Positions 1 through 7,451 of a DNA stretch of 64,000 nucleotides are shown one piece after another (within the stretch, counting starts at the first letter, position 1; every line of letters starts with the position of its first letter). The notes beneath the pieces are model-generated. The model saw only the letters and a list, made by a program, of their open reading frames with translations, did no database searches and was not told the DNA's origin. Origin of the DNA: Ruminococcus flavefaciens AE3010 (GTDB lineage: Bacteria; Bacillota; Clostridia; Oscillospirales; Ruminococcaceae); contig NZ_JAGT01000001.1 of NCBI RefSeq assembly GCF_000526795.1, positions 3,516,501 to 3,580,500 of the forward strand. Reading direction: 5' to 3'. The translations under genes were made by a program, and so were the position numbers.

Positions 1-38
1 GCAGTGCCGAGATCAATGCCAATATCTTTTGTAAACAT
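1..38 (-). CDS. Rod-shape actin homologue MreB/Mbl, N-terminal fragment
   Basis: The minus strand begins ATG at position 38 and reads MFTKDIGIDLGT before the window edge. This is the phosphate-1 (DxGxxxGT) loop with which bacterial MreB and Mbl proteins begin. An AGGAG ribosome binding site lies 7 bases upstream. These proteins polymerise under the membrane and guide the elongation machinery. Only 12 residues are visible, so MreB and Mbl cannot be told apart; the DIGIDLGTA wording is somewhat closer to Mbl. Confidence 0.8.
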   Translation of the reverse strand, partial: MFTKDIGIDLGT

Positions 39-98
39 TTTGCAGCTCCTTAATCTTTTGCATTATTTCTTTAATACACTTATTTACATTCAAAGTAT

Positions 99-127
99 AT
101 TATATCACCAACGGGAAATATGTACAA
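99..127 (-). promoter_or_regulatory. Sigma-A promoter of the mreB-like gene
   Basis: On the minus strand TTGTAC (122-127) is followed by exactly 17 bases and TATAAT (99-104). Transcription would start near 92, about 54 bases before the mreB-like start codon. Confidence 0.7.
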
Positions 128-232
128 GATTTTTTTGTCTGTAAATCCCCGAATTCGCCGTTTTTAGTGTAATACGGAAACATAAGCGGGACGAGGTGAT
201 AAAAAACTGTCGAAAAGGACGATAAACAGCGA

Positions 233-496
233 TTATTTATCCGGGACTACCTTTGGAGCAGTTTTGATATAAGCATAGATAGCTATAGCTATGAAGATGA
301 CCTGTGCAACGCTGATGCTCATTGATACGCCGAATGTGAGTACAAGGATATCGGTGTCGATGAACTTGTCAAGGTTGAGTGCGAAGCTTCTTGAATAGCC
401 CAGCCATGCGAATGAGCCTGAGGCAACATTGCCGAGGACTCCGCCGAGAACACAGGCGCAGATGAGAAGAAGCAAAAAGTAGAGTGTCTTTTTCAT
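233..496 (-). CDS. Small membrane protein, DUF4321-like
   Basis: An 87-residue protein with a hydrophobic N-terminal helix (about residues 4-25) and a second one near the C-terminus (about 50-78), ending in a short charged tail. Size, glycine-rich first helix and position beside an mreB-type gene resemble the DUF4321 family of clostridia, whose function is unknown. It follows dut by about 30 bases and is probably the last gene of the zapA operon. The family assignment is from memory of its pattern. Confidence 0.6.
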   Translation of the reverse strand: MKKTLYFLLLLICACVLGGVLGNVASGSFAWLGYSRSFALNLDKFIDTDILVLTFGVSMSISVAQVIFIAIAIYAYIKTAPKVVPDK

Positions 497-527
497 AATA
501 ATATCTCCATTCTTTTGTTATTCATAT

Positions 528-965
528 TCAAATGCCTGACGAGCCGAAGCCGCCTGCACCGCGCTCTGTTTCCGAGAGCTGGTCGCTGACTTCGATCTCA
601 GGCATCAATATACTTGTTGGTATCAGCTGAGCGATACGCATACCGTGCTCGACTGTAAATGGCTCTTTCCCGTGGTTTATGAGGGGCACGAACCATGCTC
701 CGCGGTAGTCGCTGTCCACCACGCCCACGCAGTTTGCAAGGGAAACGCCGTATTTTGACGAAAGTCCCGAGCGCGGGTAGATAAGCAGGGCAATGTCCTC
801 ACGGTCGGGCTCTGCGGTGATACCGAGGGGGATCATTTTTATCTCTCCTGCTTCGATAGTCACGGGAGCGTCCAGACAGGCGCAAAGGTCAAGACCTGCA
901 CTGCCGCTTGTTGCCCGAGATGGGATAACAGCCTTTGGGTCAAGCTTTTTGAAGGTAAGTTTCAT
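528..965 (-). CDS. dut: dUTP diphosphatase
   Basis: Hydrolyses dUTP to dUMP and pyrophosphate, keeping uracil out of DNA and supplying dTMP synthesis. All five trimeric dUTPase motifs are visible in 145 residues: GSAGLDL (motif 1), YPRSGLSSK (2), GVVDSDYRG with the catalytic Asp (3), RIAQLI (4) and the C-terminal RGAGGFGSSG arm (5). The length is typical. Its ATG overlaps the stop of the upstream U32 gene (TAATG), indicating translational coupling. Confidence 0.95.
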   Translation of the reverse strand: MKLTFKKLDPKAVIPSRATSGSAGLDLCACLDAPVTIEAGEIKMIPLGITAEPDREDIALLIYPRSGLSSKYGVSLANCVGVVDSDYRGAWFVPLINHGKEPFTVEHGMRIAQLIPTSILMPEIEVSDQLSETERGAGGFGSSGI

Positions 966-2995
966 TATTGTATACCTCTGTAGTATAGTCCGCGGGTGAT
1001 AGTTCCCTGCGGCTTGCGTCCGCTGAGTGCGGCGCGTATCTCGTCGTCGGTCTCGTCCGAAAGATAAACGACGCCGAAGCTTATATTGCGAAGCTCGTCA
1101 GACCTGTCGGTCATGCAGAGCTTATCTGCGTTGAGCACCTCTGCGTAGTCCTTTGTACAGACAACGGGGAGCTCTCTGCCTGTGCGGTCAATGAGCTTTT
1201 TTGTACATTTTCCGCAGCCTACTTCATTTTTTATTGGGCAGTTCCTTGTGAGCATAAGGGGAAGTCTGCCGTAAACTACAGCTCCCAGCGGCAGTTCGGT
1301 ACGAACAGCGGATATCTGCGGGAGAGTAGCCTCCACCGAGAAAATGCAGTCCTCAAGTCCGAGACCGCGGAGATATTCCGCACTGAAGGAGTTGAAAACA
1401 TTGAGAGTAAAGCTGCCGTGGAGCTTGAATCCCAGCTCCTTTCCAATAGCGATACAGTCGGGAGTGTGGCAGTAAAGCCTGCTTATTCCCATGGTTTTCA
1501 GCTGTGTCAGTCTGTCTTTCAGCCCGTCCTCGTCAGTCATGAAGCGTGGCGGCGCGATGATTATCTTGTCACTATCCACGCTGCCGAGCATTTCCTCATT
1601 GATGATATTTTCGGGCACTATTATGAACTCCGACATATCCCCAGCGACAAGCGCCTGCTGACGGGTACGGCAGTAGGTCCTCAGGGGCAGCTTCTCTTTT
1701 TCAGAGAGTGCCGCTGCCGCAAGCTTTGGAACATAGTCGGAAATAGTATATTTCGGGGTATTCTTTTTGATAATCAGCTCCGTGAGCTTTTCGGTAACAG
1801 TTCTGCGGAGCTCGTTGAGCTTTCCTGCGGGGACAATAAGTCCATCGTCCATATCAGCGGTCAGCTTTCCGAAGCTGAACACCGTATCCCCAAGCTTTGA
1901 GAGCTGCTTGGCGAGAGTGTCACAGTCAGTGGGGCGGTTAAGCGCCTTTTCGGGGATAGCTCCCTGAGCAGAAGCCGAAACACCGCCGCATACAGCGGTT
2001 ATGACCACAGGCTGTCCCTCTTTTATGACAGCGTGAAAATCGACTGTATATGCCTTGCCCTCGAAGCGGTAGAGCTCATGTATCTTCGGGATAAGCTCAT
2101 GGGCGGAGATAACGTCGTCCTTTTCACGGACTCCGAACATATCCTGCCTTTTTTCCGTGAAATAGCCGTCTGTAAAGCCACCGCGGGAGAATACGCCGCG
2201 TAGGAGCTTCATATCGGGAGATTCGCCCTCAAGAGCAGCTTTCAGCTCATGTACTGCGGAAGCCACATACTCGGGGCGCTTCATGCGTCCCTCAATTTTG
2301 AAGGAGTCAACGCCCATGTCCGCAAGCTCCCGTGCATAGGGGAGCAGGGAAAGGTCTTTCAGCGATAATGCAGCCTTTTCCTTATTGCCAACAGCAGAAA
2401 AGGGCAGTCTGCAAGCCTGTCCGCAGCCGCCGCGGTTAGCGGAGCGCGAGCCTATCATCGCCGACATATAGCACTGTCCCGAAACGGACATACACAGCGC
2501 ACCGTGTACAAAGATCTCTGTTTCTATACCCACACCGCAGATATGGGAAATAGTCTCCCTGTCAAGCTCACGGGCGGGAACAACTCTTGCGTAGCCCAGA
2601 CCTTTGAGCATAGCAGCACCTGCGGCAGTATGCACTGACATCTGGGTAGAGCCGTGGAGCACAGCGTCGGGAACACAGCGGCGTATAAGCTCCGCACAGC
2701 CCCAGTCCTGCACTATAAAGGCGTCAACACCGCATTTTGCGGCAGCCTTTATGTACTCGCAGAAGTCCTGTGCCTCATCGTCTGAGATTATTGTATTCAC
2801 GGCTAAGTCCAGTTTAGCGCCGTATTTATGGCATAGTTTAGCAGCCTCATCTATCTCCTCGATAGAGAAGTTAGCGGCACTGCTTCGCGCCGAAAAGCGC
2901 TTTCCGCCTATGTATACAGCCTGTGCGCCTGCTCTGAGAGCCGCACGGAGAGTTTCCATGCTGCCTGCTGGAGCAAGTATCTCGGTTTGATTCAT
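965..2995 (-). CDS. U32 family peptidase-like protein (RlhA/DUF3656 type)
   Basis: A 676-residue member of the U32 'collagenase-like' family. The N-terminal half is a TIM-barrel-like region starting EILAPAGSMETLRAALRAGA. The U32 signature NRGGCGQACRLPF lies near residue 190 and a cysteine cluster CPIKNEVGCGKC lies near the C-terminus. Long members such as E. coli RlhA hydroxylate 23S rRNA C2501, and this length fits that group better than the short proteases. It is coupled by TAATG junctions to zapA upstream and dut downstream. The substrate here is unknown. Confidence 0.85.
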   Translation of the reverse strand: MNQTEILAPAGSMETLRAALRAGAQAVYIGGKRFSARSSAANFSIEEIDEAAKLCHKYGAKLDLAVNTIISDDEAQDFCEYIKAAAKCGVDAFIVQDWGCAELIRRCVPDAVLHGSTQMSVHTAAGAAMLKGLGYARVVPARELDRETISHICGVGIETEIFVHGALCMSVSGQCYMSAMIGSRSANRGGCGQACRLPFSAVGNKEKAALSLKDLSLLPYARELADMGVDSFKIEGRMKRPEYVASAVHELKAALEGESPDMKLLRGVFSRGGFTDGYFTEKRQDMFGVREKDDVISAHELIPKIHELYRFEGKAYTVDFHAVIKEGQPVVITAVCGGVSASAQGAIPEKALNRPTDCDTLAKQLSKLGDTVFSFGKLTADMDDGLIVPAGKLNELRRTVTEKLTELIIKKNTPKYTISDYVPKLAAAALSEKEKLPLRTYCRTRQQALVAGDMSEFIIVPENIINEEMLGSVDSDKIIIAPPRFMTDEDGLKDRLTQLKTMGISRLYCHTPDCIAIGKELGFKLHGSFTLNVFNSFSAEYLRGLGLEDCIFSVEATLPQISAVRTELPLGAVVYGRLPLMLTRNCPIKNEVGCGKCTKKLIDRTGRELPVVCTKDYAEVLNADKLCMTDRSDELRNISFGVVYLSDETDDEIRAALSGRKPQGTITRGLYYRGIQ

Positions 2996-3357
2996 TAAAT
3001 GCTGTCGCTGAGCTGCTTGAGCTTGACCATATTCTCAAGCTGGATTATCTTGGATTTGAGCACCTCAATCTCCTTCTGAGCAGCGTCGCGCTCGATGCGT
3101 GTCCTGCCAGCCTCGTCAACGTACTCCTTTGTCTGGTCGCGGATATTATCAAGGCGCTGGTTAGCCTTGTTGAGGTCGTCGAGGAGAGCCAGCGACACCA
3201 TTATGGAAGCAGCATATGGCGAAGAGCCGCTTGCTGCGGTGATCTCATTGATCTTGGTCTCAAGTGCTCTTGCAAGAGCAAAAACGTAGTTAGGAGCTTC
3301 TGCGGTCTTGATCTTGTACTCCTTACCGCAGATGATTACTTTTACTTCATTAAGCAT
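2995..3357 (-). CDS. zapA: Cell division protein ZapA
   Basis: A 120-residue protein. The N-terminal domain (MLNEVKVIICGKEYKIKTAE) matches the ZapA beta hairpin and is followed by a long coiled coil (about 60-115). ZapA cross-links FtsZ filaments and stabilises the Z ring. The start has an AAAGGA site 8 bases upstream. The zapA-U32 pairing is common in Firmicutes. The stop overlaps the U32 start (TAATG). Confidence 0.9.
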   Translation of the reverse strand: MLNEVKVIICGKEYKIKTAEAPNYVFALARALETKINEITAASGSSPYAASIMVSLALLDDLNKANQRLDNIRDQTKEYVDEAGRTRIERDAAQKEIEVLKSKIIQLENMVKLKQLSDSI

Positions 3358-3483
3358 TTGTATCGTCCTTTCCGTGGTATATTTTGAACCAACTTACATT
3401 ATACACTATTTTTCGCAAAAAGGGAAGTGTTTTTTGAAAAATATTTATTTTTAGTGGTTAGTTGCCGGTGATCAGTGTAGGGG

Positions 3484-3592
3484 CGGTGACTCCCTGTAGT
3501 ACAGGGAGATGTCAGCAAAGCTGACAGAGGGTCGCGGCTCCTGTTGGGAGATTATCCGCCCGAGGTGTAGGGAACGCCGCCTCGACGTCCCA
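3484..3592. repeat. Composite intergenic palindromic repeat
   Basis: Contains a palindrome TCCCTGT-AGT-ACAGGGA (3491-3507), a hairpin TGTCAGC-AAA-GCTGACA (3510-3526), a half of the GGCGGATATTATCCGCC palindrome (about 3551-3561) and a GTAGGGAACGCCGCC...GACGTCCC block (about 3568-3592). All of these recur, some inverted, at 48196-48377. Three heptamers of the form GAGTTNN follow at 3595-3615. It lies between the end of the VanZ gene and zapA. Confidence 0.75.
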
Positions 3593-3610
3593 AGAGTTGC
3601 GAGTTGAGAG

Positions 3611-4159
3611 TTATTGTTGCTGAGATAAATCAGAATTTGTGGCTTTTCGTATAGCAAATATGACACACGCCCCAATCATAACACCGCTCGTATTTAATAT
3701 TATGTCATCAATATCTGTATGCCTTTCGGGACATAGCAGTTGGGACAGCTCAATAAAGATAATAAAACAAATCCCTGCGAACACTGTTTTTTTGATATTA
3801 TCAAGCTTGCGAAAACAGATAGGCCATACTATTCCTACTGGTATAAACATTGCTATGTTCCCTATAATATTGATAAGCCATCCATCATATCTGTCAAAGA
3901 GAAAAAAGAACGGGATTAAACTTATCATGTCAGACGGTGTCTCTGAAAATCCAATCGTTAGTGTACCTATTTTTCCATCAACAAAATGTAACGGGAAGTA
4001 TACAAATCTTGCAATAACTACAAGACATATGTATACAAGAAGCATCTGTAGTTCTCGTTTTACCGAAAACTTCTTGAATCTGATCGCAATTATGAATCGC
4101 ACAATTATCCAAATGAGAGTTATAAAAATAAACATCTGTAGATAGGAAATCTCAATCAT
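3611..4159 (-). CDS. VanZ-like membrane protein
   Basis: A 182-residue protein with about five membrane helices. It carries the VanZ pattern: NIIGNIAMFIPVGIVWP followed by ELSQLLCPERHTDIDDIILNTSG. VanZ gives low-level teicoplanin resistance in enterococci; the role of most VanZ-like proteins is unknown. The ATG at 4159 is preferred over GTG at 4165 because GAGG lies 8 bases before it. The gene is flanked by 22-bp inverted repeats, one of which encodes its own C-terminal residues. It is visibly more AT-rich than its neighbours, which suggests acquisition. Confidence 0.8.
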   Translation of the reverse strand: MIEISYLQMFIFITLIWIIVRFIIAIRFKKFSVKRELQMLLVYICLVVIARFVYFPLHFVDGKIGTLTIGFSETPSDMISLIPFFFLFDRYDGWLINIIGNIAMFIPVGIVWPICFRKLDNIKKTVFAGICFIIFIELSQLLCPERHTDIDDIILNTSGVMIGACVIFAIRKATNSDLSQQQ

Positions 4160-4219
4160 AGTCACTGCCTCATCCTTTCTTTAGCAGATAGCTTGATAAA
4201 TTCCGATTTATCTCAGCAA
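3617..4219. repeat. Inverted repeat pair flanking the VanZ gene
   Basis: TTGCTGAGATAAATC at 3617-3631 is exactly inverted at 4205-4219. The match extends to 22 bp with one mismatch (3617-3638 against 4198-4219). The left copy lies inside the 3' end of the VanZ reading frame; the right copy lies upstream of its start. Confidence 0.85.
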
Positions 4220-4233
4220 TGTCTGTTATTTAC

Positions 4234-4281
4234 GGGCGGATATTATCCGCCCCTACAAGCTAACGGCTAAAGGCTAATGGC
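4234..4281. repeat. GGCGGATATTATCCGCC palindrome and heptamer repeats
   Basis: An 8-bp perfect palindrome around a central T, GGCGGATA-T-TATCCGCC (4235-4251), is followed by CCCTAC and three tandem GGCTAAN heptamers (about 4261-4281). The same palindrome occurs near 48270-48286 and as a half copy near 3555. It sits directly downstream of lexA and could also fold in its 3' end. Confidence 0.75.
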
Positions 4282-4863
4282 TCAATAGTAGCGTTTCAAG
4301 CCGATGACCTTGCCGAGGACTTCCACCTCGTCCACGATGATAGGCTCCATAGTGGGATTCTCGGGCTGGAGACGGTAGTGTCCCTTTTCCTTGAAGAAGC
4401 GCTTTACGGTAGCCTCCTCGCGGTCAATGAAAGCAACGACTATATCGCCGTTTTCAGCGTAGTTCACACGCTTGACGATGACAATATCCCCGTCAAGGAT
4501 ACCTGCGTCTATCATGCTCTCGCCGCGTATTTTCAGGGCAAAGAGCTCCTGAGGGTCAATGCCCGGGGCTTCAAAGCCGATGTAGCCTGTGATGTCCTCA
4601 ACGGCTGTGATAGGCTGTCCTGCGGTAACTGTACCCATTACGGGAACTGATGTAGTGCCGCTGTTTGGCAGACGCAGGGTGCGGTTGAGGTTGCCTGTTT
4701 TCTCGATAAGTCCCTCGCGGACGAGAGTTTCTATGTAGCGGTGAGCAGTGGACGTGGACTTGAAGCCCATAGCGTCCATAATCTCCCTGACAGAGGGAGA
4801 CATACCGTCGCTGAGACGGGATTTTATATAGTTGAATACTGCTATTTCCTTATCCTTGAGCAT
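4282..4863 (-). CDS. lexA: LexA SOS repressor
   Basis: 193 residues. The N-terminal winged helix (1-65) contains SPSVREIMDAMGFKSTSTAHRY. The self-cleavage site Ala81-Gly82 is in VTAGQPI. The catalytic dyad is Ser116 (GESMID) and Lys154 (ATVKRF). RecA-stimulated self-cleavage inactivates the repressor and induces DNA repair genes. Its start lies 2 bases from the murC stop, so it is co-transcribed with murC. No obvious SOS box of the clostridial GAAC-type was found in the murC upstream region. Confidence 0.95.
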   Translation of the reverse strand: MLKDKEIAVFNYIKSRLSDGMSPSVREIMDAMGFKSTSTAHRYIETLVREGLIEKTGNLNRTLRLPNSGTTSVPVMGTVTAGQPITAVEDITGYIGFEAPGIDPQELFALKIRGESMIDAGILDGDIVIVKRVNYAENGDIVVAFIDREEATVKRFFKEKGHYRLQPENPTMEPIIVDEVEVLGKVIGLKRYY

Positions 4864-4864
4864 A

Positions 4865-6283
4865 TTATTTCTCCTCCGAAAGCTTTTTCAGTACCATTTT
4901 TGCTATTTTGTAGGCGTCACCGCAGCCGAGAGTGATAACCAGGTCGCCCTCCTGTGCGTTCTCGCAGATATAGTCGCATATCTGCTCAAAGTTAGCGTAC
5001 TTGCGCTCGTCCGTCCACTCTGCGGACTCGTCCTGTGGGAACCAGATACAGTCGGGTATCTTCTCGGCAAGGTGGCGTGTGAAGATACCGTAGGTGTTCT
5101 TTTCGCGGCTTCCCATGATATCAGTGAGAACAGCGTGGTCGGGTATCTGTAATACTCTTGCAAAGTCGTCCAGCAGCAGCTTTGTACGGGAGAATGTGAA
5201 TGGCTGGAACACAGCCCATACATGTTTGAAGTTCATTTCCATAGCCGCGTTGAGAGTAGCTTCAAGCTCTGTGGGGTGGTGAGCGTAGTCGTCCACGACG
5301 GTTATGCCCTTTTCAAAGCCCAGCTTCTCGAAGCGGCGCTTAGCTCCGCGGAAGTCCTCCAGCCCTTTCTGAATGAACTTGAAGTCCACGCCAACGTAAC
5401 GTGCAGCAGCAACGGCAGCCAGTGAATTGAGCACGTTGTGTATGCCTGCCACATGGAGAGTTATGGTTCCAAGCTTCTCGCCCTTGTACATAGCGTCATA
5501 TGTGGTAAGGAGACCGTTCTCGTGCTTTACGTTCTCGGGGTAGTAGTCGCAGGAGCTGTCCCTGCCGAAGGTGATTATCTCCTTGCCTGTGATGCCTTCC
5601 AGTGACTTCATGGAGTTTGCGTCAGAGCCGTTGACGATAATGCACTTTGAGGTGTTCTCATTGAATTTATGGAAGGACTTGATGATATTTTCAAGTGTAC
5701 CGAAGTAGTCAAGGTGATCGGCGTCGATATTGAGAATAACGGATATATCGGGGAAGAATTTAAGGAAGTGATCCTCAAATTCGCAGGACTCGCATACCAT
5801 TATATCGCTTTTGCCTGCAACGCCGCTTCCGCCTATGCAGGGGAGCTTTCCGCCGATATATGCGGACAGGTCAACGCCTGCGGTAAAGAGTATCTGAGTG
5901 ATCATTGAGGTAGTGGAGGTCTTGCCGTGAGTGCCCGAAACGCAGATAGCGTTGTCGTACCAGCTGGTAACGATACCGAGAAGGTCTGCACGTTCAAGGA
6001 CGGGAACTCCGCTGGCTCTTGCAGCAACAAGCTCAGGATTGTCAGCCATGATAGCGGCAGTGTGTACGATAAGGTCTGCGCCCTCGATATTTTCAGCTCT
6101 CTGACCGATGAAAACGGGGATACCCATTTTTCTTACTGCGTCGAGAGTTTCAGTCTCGTTGTTGTCCGAGCCTGTCAGGTAGTAGCCCTGAGAGTGGAGT
6201 ATCTGAGCGAGGGGGTACATGCCCGAGCCGCCTATGCCGATGAAGTGAATGTGCTTTTTGCCGTTTAAGATATTGATATCCAA
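4865..6283 (-). CDS. murC: UDP-N-acetylmuramate--L-alanine ligase
   Basis: Cytoplasmic ligase adding L-Ala to UDP-MurNAc, the first stem-peptide step. The Rossmann-type UDP site HFIGIGGSGMYPLAQ is near the start, the ATP P-loop GTHGKTSTT is in the middle, and a Mur ligase C-terminal domain follows; length is typical. A GTG at 6292 overlaps its own AAGGTG ribosome site. TTG at 6283 (MDINILNGKKH, 472 aa) has AAGGTG at proper spacing and is preferred. It is separated from the division cluster and followed by lexA. Confidence 0.93.
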   Translation of the reverse strand: MDINILNGKKHIHFIGIGGSGMYPLAQILHSQGYYLTGSDNNETETLDAVRKMGIPVFIGQRAENIEGADLIVHTAAIMADNPELVAARASGVPVLERADLLGIVTSWYDNAICVSGTHGKTSTTSMITQILFTAGVDLSAYIGGKLPCIGGSGVAGKSDIMVCESCEFEDHFLKFFPDISVILNIDADHLDYFGTLENIIKSFHKFNENTSKCIIVNGSDANSMKSLEGITGKEIITFGRDSSCDYYPENVKHENGLLTTYDAMYKGEKLGTITLHVAGIHNVLNSLAAVAAARYVGVDFKFIQKGLEDFRGAKRRFEKLGFEKGITVVDDYAHHPTELEATLNAAMEMNFKHVWAVFQPFTFSRTKLLLDDFARVLQIPDHAVLTDIMGSREKNTYGIFTRHLAEKIPDCIWFPQDESAEWTDERKYANFEQICDYICENAQEGDLVITLGCGDAYKIAKMVLKKLSEEK

Positions 6284-6425
6284 AATGATCACCTTTCTTA
6301 AATAAATGATATACTGACGGGAGCGAAAGGGCTTCCGAATGTTGACGCTGAGGATAGAGTATGCGATTTTTATCGCATATACACATATAAATATTTAATT
6401 CCTGCCTTTAAAGTTGCAAAACAGC

Positions 6426-6454
6426 TTGCATTTTTACAAAAAACGAGTTATAAT
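6426..6454 (+). promoter_or_regulatory. Sigma-A promoter of spoVG
   Basis: TTGCAT (6426-6431), 17 bases, TATAAT (6449-6454). The roughly 107-base leader contains a 9-bp hairpin AGTTTATTG / CAATAAACT (6480-6488 and 6495-6503). Confidence 0.7.
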
Positions 6455-6567
6455 AGTTTATAGGTTTACTTACAGTTCGAGTTTATTGTCATAACAATAA
6501 ACTTATTGACGTTCAATTCCGACATTTTTATCGAACATAAAGATAATACAAACAAGGAGAATAGCTT

Positions 6568-6873
6568 ATGGAAATTACAGATGTAAAGATCAGGAAGATC
6601 ATGTCCGAGGGCAGGCTTCGCGCGGTAGTATCACTTACTATCGACGAATTGCTTGCAGTCCATGACATCAAGGTGGTTCAGGGCGACGAAAGACTTTTCG
6701 TGGCAATGCCCAGCCGCAAGGACGAAAACGGAGTTTTCCGCGATATCGTTCACCCCATTTCACCATCAGCAAGGAAGCTCTTTGAGGAGACTATCCTCGA
6801 CACTTATGAGAGACAGCTTGCTGTCATGGAAACCGAGGAAGCAGAGAATGCTACTGCCGGAGCTGACGAATAA
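6568..6873 (+). CDS. spoVG: Septation regulator SpoVG
   Basis: 101 residues beginning MEITDVKIRKI, with the conserved core VHDIKVVQGDERLFVAMPSRK and HPISPSARKLFEETILDTYE. SpoVG is a small nucleic-acid-binding protein affecting septation, sporulation and virulence genes in Firmicutes. An AAGGAG site precedes the ATG. It is monocistronic: its own promoter lies upstream and an intrinsic terminator at 6890. Its presence does not prove that the organism sporulates. Confidence 0.93.
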   Translation: MEITDVKIRKIMSEGRLRAVVSLTIDELLAVHDIKVVQGDERLFVAMPSRKDENGVFRDIVHPISPSARKLFEETILDTYERQLAVMETEEAENATAGADE

Positions 6874-6889
6874 AACAGAAGATTTCCGC

Positions 6890-6917
6890 GACCTGCCGAA
6901 AGGCAGGTCTTTTTTTA
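6890..6917 (+). terminator. Intrinsic terminator of spoVG
   Basis: Perfect stem GACCTGCC / GGCAGGTC with a GAAA tetraloop, followed by seven T residues. It overlaps the stop codon of the convergent NUDIX gene. Confidence 0.9.
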
Positions 6918-7451
6918 TATGCCGAGGATACGTGCGGCTTTGAGGATAGTCACCTGAGTTTTTCCGTCGCGTATAGTGCCGTCCATGACCTGTTTTACAG
7001 CCTCTGCAAGTGGGATACGTTCCACGTCGAGGAATTCGTCGGGGTCAAGGTTCTGGCTGCTGAATGTAAGTCCCTTTGCAAGGTACATGTATGTTACCTC
7101 GCTGTTGTATGCGGGAGTTGGCAGCATTTCGCCCAGATATACGTACTCCGAGCAGGTATAGCCTGTTTCCTCAAGGAGCTCACGTCTGCCGCAAACAGCG
7201 TGGTCCTCGCCCTTTTCAAGCTTTCCTGCGGGAACTTCGCGGGTAACTGTCTGGAACGGATAGCGGAACTGCTTTACGAGAAATATCTCGTTGTTCTCTG
7301 TTATAGGTATGACGCATACTCCGCCGTGGTGGTGGAGAACGTCGCGGACAGCGGTCTTGCCGTTTTCAAGCTCCGCTGTGTCGTGAGTTATAGTGAAGAT
7401 AGGTCCCTCATATATTGAGTCGCTTGTGATGGTTTTTTCCTGTAAATGCAT
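6915..7451 (-). CDS. NUDIX hydrolase, ADP-ribose pyrophosphatase type
   Basis: 178 residues with a perfect Nudix box (G-x5-E-x7-RELLEETGY) near residues 80-102. The proline and leader pattern (DVLHHHGGVCVIPITENNEIFLVKQFRYP) resembles NudF/ADP-ribose pyrophosphatases, which cleave ADP-ribose to AMP and ribose 5-phosphate. Its ATG overlaps the stop of the YfhO gene (TAATG). Substrate is inferred from family resemblance only. Confidence 0.85.
   Translation of the reverse strand: MHLQEKTITSDSIYEGPIFTITHDTAELENGKTAVRDVLHHHGGVCVIPITENNEIFLVKQFRYPFQTVTREVPAGKLEKGEDHAVCGRRELLEETGYTCSEYVYLGEMLPTPAYNSEVTYMYLAKGLTFSSQNLDPDEFLDVERIPLAEAVKQVMDGTIRDGKTQVTILKAARILGI

Noticed and set aside
3472..3610. Short ORFs within the repeat region before zapA
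   Set aside because: The sequence consists of palindromic repeats also found elsewhere without conserved frames.
4790..6420. SOS box for lexA autoregulation
   Set aside because: No GAAC-N4-GTTC-like palindrome was seen near the murC or lexA starts.
6506..6534. A second promoter of spoVG starting with TTGACG
   Set aside because: The -10 position reads TATCGA, too weak compared with the upstream TTGCAT-17-TATAAT.
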